Source: an uncultured Clostridia bacterium
GTDB lineage: Bacteria; Bacillota; Clostridia; TANB77; CAG-465
Length of the DNA stretch: 33,606 bases
Direction of reading: 5' to 3'
NCBI GenBank assembly: GCA_948562205.1
Contig: CAOYAN010000022.1
Location: 1-33,606 of the forward strand
Below are positions 9,153-15,885 of this stretch, piece by piece. The notes under the pieces were generated by a model. The model searched no databases. It was given only the letters and a program-made list of their open reading frames with translations, and was not told the DNA's origin. Within the stretch, counting starts at the first letter, position 1. Every line of letters starts with the position of its first letter. Both the position numbers and the translations under genes were made by a program.

Positions 9153-9269
9153 TCTATTAAATAGAATATTTTGTGTTATTATAAAATGTTAATAAATGCT
9201 TTAATATAGCGTATTTTGGACTTTTTTTATATTTTGGATTTATATAGCATATTTTACTTTTATAAAATT

Positions 9270-9290
9270 TTCGCCACAATTTCGCCACAC
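9270..9290 (+). repeat. Putative integrase arm-type sites, left end
   Basis: Two direct copies of TCGCCACA separated by 3 bases, about 118 bp inside attL. The same doubled motif is found 63 bp inside attR at 19820-19840. Paired short direct repeats near both ends are the usual look of arm sites for the N-terminal domain of a Tn916-type integrase. The function is inferred. Confidence 0.6.
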
Positions 9291-9389
9291 GTTTTTAGAT
9301 TAAATATTTGAAGATAGTCTAAACTTTTCACAGAAAATATCATATTTTCATATTTGATATAAAATATATGTCTATAATAAAAATTTATT

Positions 9390-9944
9390 TTCGCAACTTG
9401 TTGCGAATTTGTAATTGATAATAAAGTTATTTTGCCTCTTTAATAAAATATATTAGGTGACTATGTTAAACATAGGGAGTAGCGAAACGCGAAAATATTT
9501 TTAAATTATAATAAGTACCTAAGTTTAATTTAGGGTGGTACCATTTCGGTAGTATCTTTATATTTGCGTAGCCACTTGTGGCTACGATATTATTATATGT
9601 TAAAAAAAGGATGGCGCAATTTTGAGCTGTCCTCATGTTATAATTAATATTTTACTGAGCGCAATTTTGAGTCCAGTAAATTTTATATAATATGTATATA
9701 ATAGCAAGTGGTGACAATTTGTCATCATTTAATGACCTAACATTTTGTGAGCCCATAATTGAGTTTATATAGTTGTAAGGGTGTCGGTAATAACGACTCT
9801 CTTTTAATTTATGTATGATGTAACTACTAGTTACACCATATAAAAGATTATTATATTACTTTATTCTATTTTAGAAAAAAGTTTAATGTATTACTATTAG
9901 TCAAAAAGGACTAACAGTATAAATCGTCGCAACTTGTTGCGGTG
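9390..9944. repeat. Dense array of short stem-loops
   Basis: Stem-loops found by eye: 9390-9407 (TTCGCAACTTGTTGCGAA), 9461-9475, 9518-9534, 9539-9551, 9567-9586 (nine pairs around TT), 9609-9632, 9651-9680, 9710-9726, 9814-9840, 9892-9919 and 9924-9944. Three have the same ACTTGT centre with different stems. Two contain GCGCAATTTTGAG. Several keep their pairing through G-U pairs on one strand. Between them lie AT-rich TATAAT-like stretches, so the impression is of diverged tandem units of about 55-75 bp. The function is unknown. Confidence 0.6.
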
Positions 9945-10520
9945 AATAGTAAATAATATAAGTAGTATGCCATATAATAAAAAAGCTTTTAAAATAGAAA
10001 TATGGATCTTCTTTTGAGTAATAAGTAGATAAAAAAGTCATTAATATTTTCAAAATATTTTGAAAATATAAGGCTTTGCAGATACCCCTTTTCATGTGAG
10101 AAAATAAAAAAGTTGTTTAGTCTTGACCACACACCTGCTCTCCTTAAGAATAAATATATTAGAGATTTAATAGGGGAGTATATAGTTTGAAATAAGAATA
10201 TAATAAATATAAAAACAAAAAGTCAAGTTTTGTCAAGTTATAAAAATACTAAGTTTTACTAAGTATAAAAAGTAAGTATACTGATTTTTCTGACTCCTTA
10301 AAAAAGAAAAGTAAATAACTAAAAAAATTTTATATGTTTTAAAATTAAATTTATGAAAAAATAAAAGCCTATATTAAGTATATATGATAATTAAAATAAA
10401 AAATAGTGTAATATCATTATTAAAGTATAAAAATTGATTTATAGTATGTATATGGACTTAATTTGATAAAATAGAAATATTCTTAAATAAGATTTTAAAA
10501 TTTTAGTAAGTTTGTAAATT

Positions 10521-10547
10521 CAAAGAGGTCGATTTTGACCTCTTTGA
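10521..10547. repeat. Strong hairpin with AAAGAGGT arms
   Basis: An 11-bp stem (10520-10530 with 10537-10547) around GATTTT. Its arms contain AAAGAGGT, one base from the element's recurring octamer. It could be a terminator on either strand, but a T run is lacking. Confidence 0.5.
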
Positions 10548-10745
10548 GTATAAATAAAATAATAAAGATATCTTTTTATCGTGAGAAAAAACTTTTTACA
10601 TATTTCAACATAGATAAAAAATATATGAGTTCAAACCCGTCGATTTCGATGGGTTTAAATAAAGAGGCTAGTTTTATTATTCTAACCTCTTAAATTGACT
10701 ATATGATATTAAATCATATACAAGTAAGGACTAACTCCTAAAATA

Positions 10746-11600
10746 TTATTTATCTAATTTATTTTTATTAGTAAAATCTTTTGCATTTTCAGATGTAACA
10801 ACAGGTCTTTTTATATTCTTCTCAATATTTTTTCTTGTTATTGAGGCAATACTACCGCCTTTATTTGCATCTTTTTTTAATTCTTTTACTCCTTGTGAGT
10901 CATTTGTTTTGTGTAACTCTGTTGTAGTAGCCTCTGCAAGTGTTATTAATGCTAACTCTAAATTTGACATATTATCTCTTAAATTTTGCTTGTCTAGTCC
11001 TTTTATGTCTTTATGTTTTTGTGTAGTTATTCCAAAAGTACCTTTGCTAATCTCATCTGTAAGTATTGCATAATCATTTGTTTTTGCTCCTCTGTTTTTC
11101 CACTCGTCAGTTAATTCGTTTCTAGTATCTATTGAACGTAAACGATGATTTACCCAGTCTTCTGAATAGCCTTTTCTTAAATATGTTTGTCTAGCTCTCT
11201 CAATAGCAAGTGAGGGGTCATTTATTTCTTGTATTCTTTCCTCTGCTAATCTTGCAAACCATAGTTTAAAAGGCTCAGCGTTTGGCGATGGTATACTTTG
11301 TATAAGTCTAAATACAGTTTCTCTATTAGCACAGTCAGTATTATAGTTTTTATTATCTTTATTTGATTTTAATTTCAGTTGTACGATTTTTTCGTACATC
11401 TCAAAATTTTCTTCATTTTCAAGCTTTTTCTTTAAGTCTGTCCAATATCTCCTAGGGTTGTTACTTTCAGTTAATATCTCTATAATATCAATTATAGAAA
11501 AATACCACTCATCATTATATACTACTTTTCTTATTTTTTTATTTTCAAAAATTGATATGTCTTTATCATTAGTATTTGTTAAATTTTTATCATTATTCAT
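10746..11600 (-). CDS. Bro-N domain antirepressor / DinD-like protein
   Basis: A 284-residue protein of the type carried by phages and mobile elements as an antirepressor or DNA-damage-induced factor. The N-terminal 110 residues (IFENKKIRKVVYNDEWYFSI, DIIEILTESNNPRRYWTDLK) match the Bro-N fold, which binds DNA. The middle (RLAEERIQEINDPSLAIERA, YSEDWVNHRLRSIDTRNELT) and the C-terminal part (LELALITLAEATTTELH) match what is seen in DinD-like Bro proteins, ending in a Lys-rich tail. AAGGAGG lies upstream of the ATG, and an AAAGAGGC octamer sits just before that site. It follows a 71-residue HTH gene on the same strand and probably shares its promoter. It may relieve repression by the element's own repressor; that is inference. 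Confidence 0.82.
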   Translation of the reverse strand: MNNDKNLTNTNDKDISIFENKKIRKVVYNDEWYFSIIDIIEILTESNNPRRYWTDLKKKLENEENFEMYEKIVQLKLKSNKDNKNYNTDCANRETVFRLIQSIPSPNAEPFKLWFARLAEERIQEINDPSLAIERARQTYLRKGYSEDWVNHRLRSIDTRNELTDEWKNRGAKTNDYAILTDEISKGTFGITTQKHKDIKGLDKQNLRDNMSNLELALITLAEATTTELHKTNDSQGVKELKKDANKGGSIASITRKNIEKNIKRPVVTSENAKDFTNKNKLDK

Positions 11601-11697
11601 TTTTAACCTCCTTTTTTTGCCTCTTTAAATTAAAATTTTATTTAACTTGTATTTTATACTTGCTTTTCAAAGTTGGTAAGCGAAATATATATTGTTA

Positions 11698-11913
11698 TTA
11701 TATTTTTTCCCCAGTTTCTTTTATTATAAACTCAGCATTATATTCACAATTTAATACTTTTGCTATTTCTTGTAAATCTTTCTCGGTAAAGTTGTCCCTT
11801 TTAAGTTTAGAGTTTAAATTTTGTGCAGAAGTATTTAATAAATTTGCTAAATTTGTTATTGACATATTCCCTTTTTTTATTAATAGTATTCTAATTTTTT
11901 CGGACATTCCCAT
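11698..11913 (-). CDS. Small HTH (Cro/XRE-type) regulator
   Basis: A 71-residue DNA-binding protein consisting almost only of a helix-turn-helix: ITNLANLLNTSAQNLNSKLK is the HTH core, followed by FTEKDLQEIAKVLNCEY and a short strand AEFIIKETGE. Small stand-alone regulators of this form are common in clostridial mobile elements. AGGAGATG lies before the ATG. Its promoter at 11936-11964 is divergent from the promoter of the small-gene operon at 12251-13470, so it may control both directions. It lies upstream of the Bro-N gene and probably forms an operon with it. Confidence 0.82.
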   Translation of the reverse strand: MGMSEKIRILLIKKGNMSITNLANLLNTSAQNLNSKLKRDNFTEKDLQEIAKVLNCEYNAEFIIKETGEKI

Positions 11914-11935
11914 TTTATCATCTCCTATATTATAT

Positions 11936-11964
11936 ATTATAAACTTAAATATTTAAAAAGTCAA
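11936..11964 (-). promoter_or_regulatory. Leftward promoter of the HTH/Bro-N operon
   Basis: On the minus strand, TTGACT (11964-11959) and TATAAT (11941-11936) with a 17-base spacer. It ends about 25 bases before the small HTH gene's start. Confidence 0.75.
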
Positions 11965-12025
11965 TTATATTTTTTAAAAATATAAATAATAATTTAAAAA
12001 ATATATAAAATATTTAACAAAAATG

Positions 12026-12054
12026 TTGACAAAAGAAACTTTATAGTTTAAAAT
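12026..12054 (+). promoter_or_regulatory. Rightward promoter of the small-gene operon
   Basis: TTGACA at 12026-12031 and TAAAAT at 12049-12054 with a 17-base spacer, divergent from the HTH/Bro-N promoter 60 bases away. Confidence 0.72.
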
Positions 12055-12250
12055 AGAAATATATGAATTGAAAGGAGATGATATAATAGAAAAAGATATA
12101 AAACAAAAAATGATATAGTGTCACATCGCTAAACAAAACACTATATCAAACAAACAAAACTACTTGTAAAAGCAATTTCTGTGTAAGATTATAACATAGA
12201 TAGATACCTTTTTCAAGTAGTGTGAAATTAATTTGAAAGGGGAAATTTTT

Positions 12251-12421
12251 ATGTTGGAAGTATTTATATTAATGATAGCTTGTATAATAAACATCATTAT
12301 AAAATTTACACCTAGTATGATAATACTATTAGCTATACATACACTAGTATATCAAATAACAGGAATAAGTATTTATAATAGTTTTAAAAATCATATAAGT
12401 AAGTATTACATTGAAGAATAA
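12251..12421 (+). CDS. Small membrane protein (56 residues)
   Basis: Not recognised. It has a single long hydrophobic stretch, FILMIACIINIIIKF followed by MIILLAIHTLVY, which could form one or two membrane helices, and a charged C-terminus ending SKYYIEE. ATG 12251 is chosen over an upstream in-frame TTG because AAAGGGG lies 7 bases before it. It is the first gene of a rightward set of four. Small membrane proteins in this position of islands and prophages can act as toxins, anti-phage effectors or holin-like proteins, but nothing here decides among these. Confidence 0.6.
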   Translation: MLEVFILMIACIINIIIKFTPSMIILLAIHTLVYQITGISIYNSFKNHISKYYIEE

Positions 12422-12432
12422 GTAAATAATCT

Positions 12433-12493
12433 AACGGGTGGAAAACTTCACCCGTTGGAATAAATAAAAAAGTAGACGCTCAAAAAAGAGCGT
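12433..12493 (+). repeat. Two hairpins between small genes
   Basis: An 8-bp stem, AACGGGTG with CACCCGTT (12433-12440 and 12449-12456), and a 6-bp stem, ACGCTC with GAGCGT (12476-12481 and 12488-12493). They stand between the first and second gene of the small-gene operon. The first is followed by an A-rich rather than a T-rich tract, so they look more like processing or stability elements than terminators. Confidence 0.5.
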
Positions 12494-12517
12494 ATAAAGC
12501 AAAGAGAGGTTAAAGGT

Positions 12518-12796
12518 ATGAAAAAAAAAGAAATAAATAGTATACAAGAAATAAGTAGTAAATCAACTACAATTAAAGATATAATAAATTTTTTGATGGA
12601 CGAAAATTTTAAAGCAAGTATAGAGGTAGAAGATAATAATACTACATTATATTTAAAAAATGAGTCAATATTTTTAAATATACTAAGTGATTATATAGAT
12701 ATTATAGATAAAGAGGCAGACTTTTTATTAAATGATGATTTGCAAAATAAAGAAGATATTATAAAATTTAACTTAGAAAGTTATAAGGAGTGTTAG
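12518..12796 (+). CDS. Uncharacterised 92-residue protein
   Basis: Not recognised. An acidic, soluble, mostly helical protein: a Lys-rich start, STTIKDIINFLMDENFKASI with a possible strand TTLYLKN, then long helical stretches ISLDYID-like and DKEADFLLNDDL. GAGAGGTTAAAGGT precedes the ATG. An AAAGAGGC octamer lies in the coding sequence at 12710. Its stop overlaps the putative site of the next gene, so coupling is likely. Confidence 0.6.
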   Translation: MKKKEINSIQEISSKSTTIKDIINFLMDENFKASIEVEDNNTTLYLKNESIFLNILSDYIDIIDKEADFLLNDDLQNKEDIIKFNLESYKEC

Positions 12797-12798
12797 AT

Positions 12799-13077
12799 AT
12801 GAAGATAAGAATTGATGATATTGAAAGAATAAAACTTGATGTAAAACTAGTACATGACTTATTAGTATATTTTTTAAACAATGAATATTCAGATAGTACA
12901 CTTATTGAAAATATAGATAAAAAAGATGATAAATTAAAAAAGCAATTGAGAAAAGCAAATAATAAGTATTATGCTACTAGAACATTTTTAAATATATCAT
13001 TTGATTATCTGTTAAAGATTAAGGAAGATTTAGATGATGTAATAACCGCATATTATGAAAGCGAAGAAGAAGTATAA
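12799..13077 (+). CDS. Uncharacterised 92-residue helical protein
   Basis: Not recognised. Highly charged and helical, with a Lys/Asp-rich centre (NIDKKDDKLKKQLRKANNKY) that could form a coiled coil, and an acidic end (AYYESEEEV). ATG 12799 is preferred over the GTG nine bases upstream because AAGGAG (12785-12790) lies 8 bases before it. The gap to the previous gene is 2 bases, so the two are almost certainly co-translated. Confidence 0.6.
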   Translation: MKIRIDDIERIKLDVKLVHDLLVYFLNNEYSDSTLIENIDKKDDKLKKQLRKANNKYYATRTFLNISFDYLLKIKEDLDDVITAYYESEEEV

Positions 13078-13098
13078 TAATAAAGAAAGGTTGATAAT

Positions 13099-13470
13099 AT
13101 GTTTGAAAATATAATATTTGATGATTATAGCGATACACCAGTAGAGTTTTATATCAATATAGAAGATTGTAAGTTTGGTTGTATATTTAATCAAAGAAAC
13201 AAAGATAAAGAAAAAGAGTATACACAAAAGATATTAATAGAAAATAAAGAAACAATAAAGGCTTGGTTTGAAGAATGGAAACAAGAAAGAGTAGAAAAGA
13301 TAGTAAACTATTATGTTTTAAATGGTAGAATATATCTTATAAAAAGAGCCTATTATTTAGATGTAGGAGAAATAAAAGCAAAAAGATCTGATTTAGGACT
13401 AACAATACTAGTAAATCCATATATAAGTAATAAAGATATATTAGATGAAATATATAGTAGAATAATATAA
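13099..13470 (+). CDS. Uncharacterised 123-residue protein
   Basis: Not recognised. Soluble, with an acidic N-terminus (MFENIIFDDYSDTPVEFYIN) that could mimic DNA charge, a central helix rich in aromatic and charged residues (ETIKAWFEEWKQERVEKIVN), and a C-terminal part with short strands. AAAGG lies upstream of the ATG. It is the last gene of the rightward set and is followed by a clear terminator at 13476-13505. The acidic start invites the thought of an inhibitor of a DNA-binding protein, but that is speculation. Confidence 0.6.
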   Translation: MFENIIFDDYSDTPVEFYINIEDCKFGCIFNQRNKDKEKEYTQKILIENKETIKAWFEEWKQERVEKIVNYYVLNGRIYLIKRAYYLDVGEIKAKRSDLGLTILVNPYISNKDILDEIYSRII

Positions 13471-13475
13471 AATGT

Positions 13476-13505
13476 AAAGAGTAGTCATTCGATTACTCTT
13501 TTTAT
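13476..13505 (+). terminator. Terminator of the small-gene operon
   Basis: An 8-bp stem, AAAGAGTA with TACTCTTT, extendable inward, directly followed by TTTTTATTA. It lies 6 bases after the last stop codon of the rightward set. Confidence 0.78.
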
Positions 13506-14528
13506 TAGTATTAAAATAAAGAGGCAATAAAATATAAATAGTTTACGTGTTATCAATTTGTAAACATAAGCTAAGCTATGATTTTAATGTGTTATATTAA
13601 AATACAATACTTTTTAACTAAGCCAATTTTGGCTTGGTATATTTTAGATTTAGCCGATTACAAAAGTAATCAATTAAAGAGGCATATGGTACCTAACAAA
13701 ACGCTAGGTACCATTAAAATAATACATACTTAAAAATGAGTATGCTTTTTTGGAGTTCAGAAAGTTCATAATATATGGAGTAACAATTCGTGACACCATA
13801 ATTAATTATTGTTTAGTAAAAAAATAAGTAATATACTTATATCAAACGTAAGTTCATAAATAGCTTTTAAATCGATTTTAATATAATTAAAGCAAAATTA
13901 ATTATATTAAATATAAAAATAGATATTTGATACCATTATGAAAAGATACAGTATATTTATATTTAAAAGATGTAGCAGTGTTAAATCATAGCAATTGTTA
14001 TGAAAAAATATGTTAATTTCTGTGAAAAGTTAAAGCTATATTAGAATATAAAATAATAAATCTTTTTTGAGTAGTCAGAATGGGTAGTTAAAAAGATATG
14101 ATATAGAAAGATCATATCAAAAAAAGTATAAAAAATATGCTAAAAACACACCAAAAATATATAAAAAAGGGCAAAAAATAGGAAAAAAAGAGCAATAAAA
14201 TAATAAATAATATATTTTGTTATAGACTAAAATAATAATGTTTTAAAGAGGCAAATAAGAAAGTAGAACGATTATAATACTATCAAATAATAAATATATT
14301 TACGCATATAACCCCCCTACCTTGTCTAAAATATTATGATGTGGGAGAACGGTGAGAGGGCATTCAAAAAACTCGCAGGTTATTTTTATAAGGGGTGGGG
14401 TATAACATAAAAAATGTAGATAAAAATTTATAAAACAATTGATATTTAGCCTCTTTAAATATATTTTATATCTTATGTTCGTGTTTGTTTTTAAAATTTT
14501 AAAAAACGAATATAAGTATTATTAGTTT

Positions 14529-14558
14529 GTCCCCCTACCTCGGTAGTAGCGACCCCAT
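14529..14558 (+). repeat. CCCCTACCTC repeat, copy A
   Basis: About 30 bases, matching 14966-14995 at roughly 24 of 30 positions. Shared blocks are CCCCTACCTC, TAGTA and GACC. The variable bases lie in a small stem and one pair differs as G-C here and A-T in copy B. Confidence 0.55.
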
Positions 14559-14965
14559 AACTATTTATAAAATGACTGTCCAAAATTGGCTTGTCTTATA
14601 TTATAAATTATATCATTATAGTTATACATAAAAAAAGCTGATGTAGGAAAATTTTTAAAGTAAATGTGATATATAAGTGTCAAAAATTAATCAATTATAT
14701 TAATTTAACTTAAAAAGTCTATTTTGGGAATTTTTTTAAAGCGAAGGTAGGCAGTACGTGTCAAAAAATTTTAAAAAGTGAATATATAAAAAGAGGGGGG
14801 AGTATATAATAATTTATGTATTAAATATTAGTAAAAAGGTATCAAATTTTAACTTTTATATTGTTAATGATAATATTTAATATTAATACAAAATTAATAT
14901 TAATTGACGACCTAAGTTAAACTTAGTGCGTTTGACTATTTATTGTTTTGATTGGGTACGCATTT

Positions 14966-14995
14966 TGTACCCCTACCTCATTAGTAATGACCTCA
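14966..14995 (+). repeat. CCCCTACCTC repeat, copy B
   Basis: Second copy of the motif at 14529-14558, here containing the perfect hairpin TCATTAGTAATGA and directly joined to the preceding GGGTAC...GTACCC hairpin. Confidence 0.55.
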
Positions 14996-15445
14996 TTTTA
15001 ATTATACATTATTATAAAATATATGAGAATAAATTATATAATGACAAAAAAGAATACTATTATTTTAAATAAGAGTATTAGTATAGATTATAAATAAAAA
15101 ATGTAATAGCAATTCACATTGATGGAGAAGATAAGCTGACTGAACAAATCGTTCTGTTAGATAAATAAAATTAAATCAGTACCCTAAATTAAGGTAGTGG
15201 TTTATAATATACTTGTAGATAATATCAAGTGTCATTTTAAATGACATCAGCTATAATATTACTTATGCTCAATTTTGAGCTAAACTTTTTATCAGGTATA
15301 ATAATTAAATGATATTAGTTATACTCTTGCTCAAATTTGATTAATAGTAAAAATTAGTCATCAATTTAGTGACTGAAATATGAACTATACTATTACTCTA
15401 TTTTTAGTAATTGTAAAAACGTGTATTAATTTGCGTATACCCCTT

Positions 15446-15645
15446 TACTTTTTTTCTTTTTTTTTTGATAGATAGACATTATCATTTACATTATCATTAT
15501 CACTATCACTATCATTTACATTATCAGTATCATTATCGGTATATTTCGTATTTTTTTTAATACCAATTATACGGCCGTATTTTTCGTATACTAAAATGTA
15601 GCATCTTATTTTTTTATAAAATCTATAAAAAAGCTTGTAATAGTA
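15446..15645 (-). pseudogene. Low-complexity coding remnant (Asn/Asp repeat)
   Basis: On the minus strand the frame ending at a TAA near 15446 is open back to about 15640 and reads YGRIIGIKKNTKYTDNDTD, then a long Asn/Asp/Val repeat, then a Lys-rich tail. Such Asn/Asp linkers are frequent in the C-terminal half of DUF6291-like phage proteins, and a DUF6291-like gene lies just to the right. There is no start codon or ribosome site. It is therefore most likely a decayed 3' part of a duplicated gene. The alternative is that the period-6 ATTATC repeat is a DNA element. Confidence 0.35.
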
Positions 15646-15773
15646 TTAAATATTAGCTTTTTAACACATACTATAAAATTTTAAATGTAATATGATTTGC
15701 TATTTTTTATACAGTCGTATTTTTTCGTATACCAAATTATACCAATTATACCATCGTATTTTTTAAGATACCA
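15546..15773 (+). repeat. Iteron-like direct repeats, putative origin
   Basis: Four copies of about 20 bp, consensus TCGTATTTTTTCGTATACCA: 15546-15565, 15575-15593, 15715-15734 and 15754-15773, with a partial copy near 15813. Copies 3 and 4 are followed by short tandem ATACCAATT-like stretches. Direct repeats plus AT-rich tandem sequence downstream of a putative replication operon look like an iteron origin. The repeats overlap the low-complexity coding remnant, so a coding explanation for part of them is possible. Confidence 0.5.
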
Positions 15774-15847
15774 CATTATACGATTACATTTCTTGGTAAG
15801 CATTGGTACTATTTCGTATAACCTTTTGTAGATTATAAAACAAAAAT

Positions 15848-15874
15848 AAAGAGGCGTTTATATATTGCCTCTTT
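15848..15874 (-). terminator. Terminator built from two inverted octamers
   Basis: AAAGAGGC at 15848-15855 and GCCTCTTT at 15867-15874 form an 8-bp stem. On the minus strand it follows the DUF6291-like gene by 11 bases and is followed by TTATTTTTGTTTT, so it probably terminates the leftward operon. Confidence 0.7.
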
Positions 15875-15885
15875 ACTAAATTATA

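Larger units (their letters stand above)
9153..10745. other. Left gene-free block of the element
   Basis: Nearly 1.6 kb without a supported gene. It holds putative integrase arm sites (9270-9290), a dense run of stem-loops (9390-9944), a T-box-like sequence (9530-9542), two octamer sites (9434 and 10661) and four more hairpins at 10520-10547, 10633-10656, 10662-10691 and 10700-10720. The hairpin at 10662-10691 may terminate the antirepressor-like gene. No reading frame here has a ribosome binding site and protein-like composition together. Confidence 0.6.
11914..12250. other. Divergent control region and leader
   Basis: It holds the leftward promoter (11936-11964), an A/T-rich dyad near 11967-11985, the rightward promoter (12026-12054) and a leader of about 190 bases. 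The leader contains an SD-like AAAGGAG near 12071 with no good start codon, a 10-bp hairpin (12112-12121 with 12138-12147) and an 8-bp long-range pair (ACTACTTG near 12160 with CAAGTAGT near 12214). Confidence 0.55.
13618..15411. repeat. Scattered short stem-loop family, right block
   Basis: Stem-loops read by eye: 13618-13636, 13656-13671, 13686-13714 (ten perfect pairs), 13726-13747, 14912-14926, 14954-14972, 14978-14990, 15136-15160, 15230-15246, 15267-15280, 15356-15374 and 15392-15411. Several share the pattern stem-ATTTT-stem with unrelated stems, for example GCTCAATTTTGAGC. The one at 14912 (CTAAGTTAAACTTAG) mirrors the one at 9461 (CTATGTTAAACATAG) with compensating stem changes. The last five are spaced about 35-75 bp apart and follow TATAAT-like stretches, as in the left block. 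Confidence 0.6.
13471..15885. other. Right gene-free block of the element
   Basis: About 2.4 kb without a supported gene, which is exceptional in a compact element. It holds the operon terminator, about 15 stem-loops, two copies of a CCCCTACCTC-type repeat (14529-14558, 14966-14995), a C-rich/G-rich pair framing 14309-14403, an Asn/Asp-type hexamer repeat on the minus strand (15471-15540), iteron-like repeats (15546-15773) and six octamer sites. The stops in all frames are dense. I find no frame with both a ribosome site and protein-like composition, apart from a 25-codon frame at 14336 that lacks a site. Confidence 0.6.

Noticed and set aside
9110..9160. A second tRNA-Thr gene at the left end
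   Set aside because: Only the 3' part is present; the sequence diverges after the anticodon loop, so it is the attL repeat.
9901..10095. A 64-codon frame on the minus strand
   Set aside because: No ribosome binding site, aromatic-rich composition typical of AT-rich non-coding DNA, and it runs through two clear hairpins.
15100..15175. Short frame reading IHIDGEDKLTEQIVLLDK
   Set aside because: Codon use is GC-richer and the string looks protein-like, but it is bounded by stops within about 25 codons and has no start. Too short to call a gene or a family.
13471..15885. CRISPR array or group II intron as explanation of the repeats
   Set aside because: Repeats are not of constant sequence or spacing, no reverse transcriptase or cas gene exists, and no domain V-like hairpin was found.
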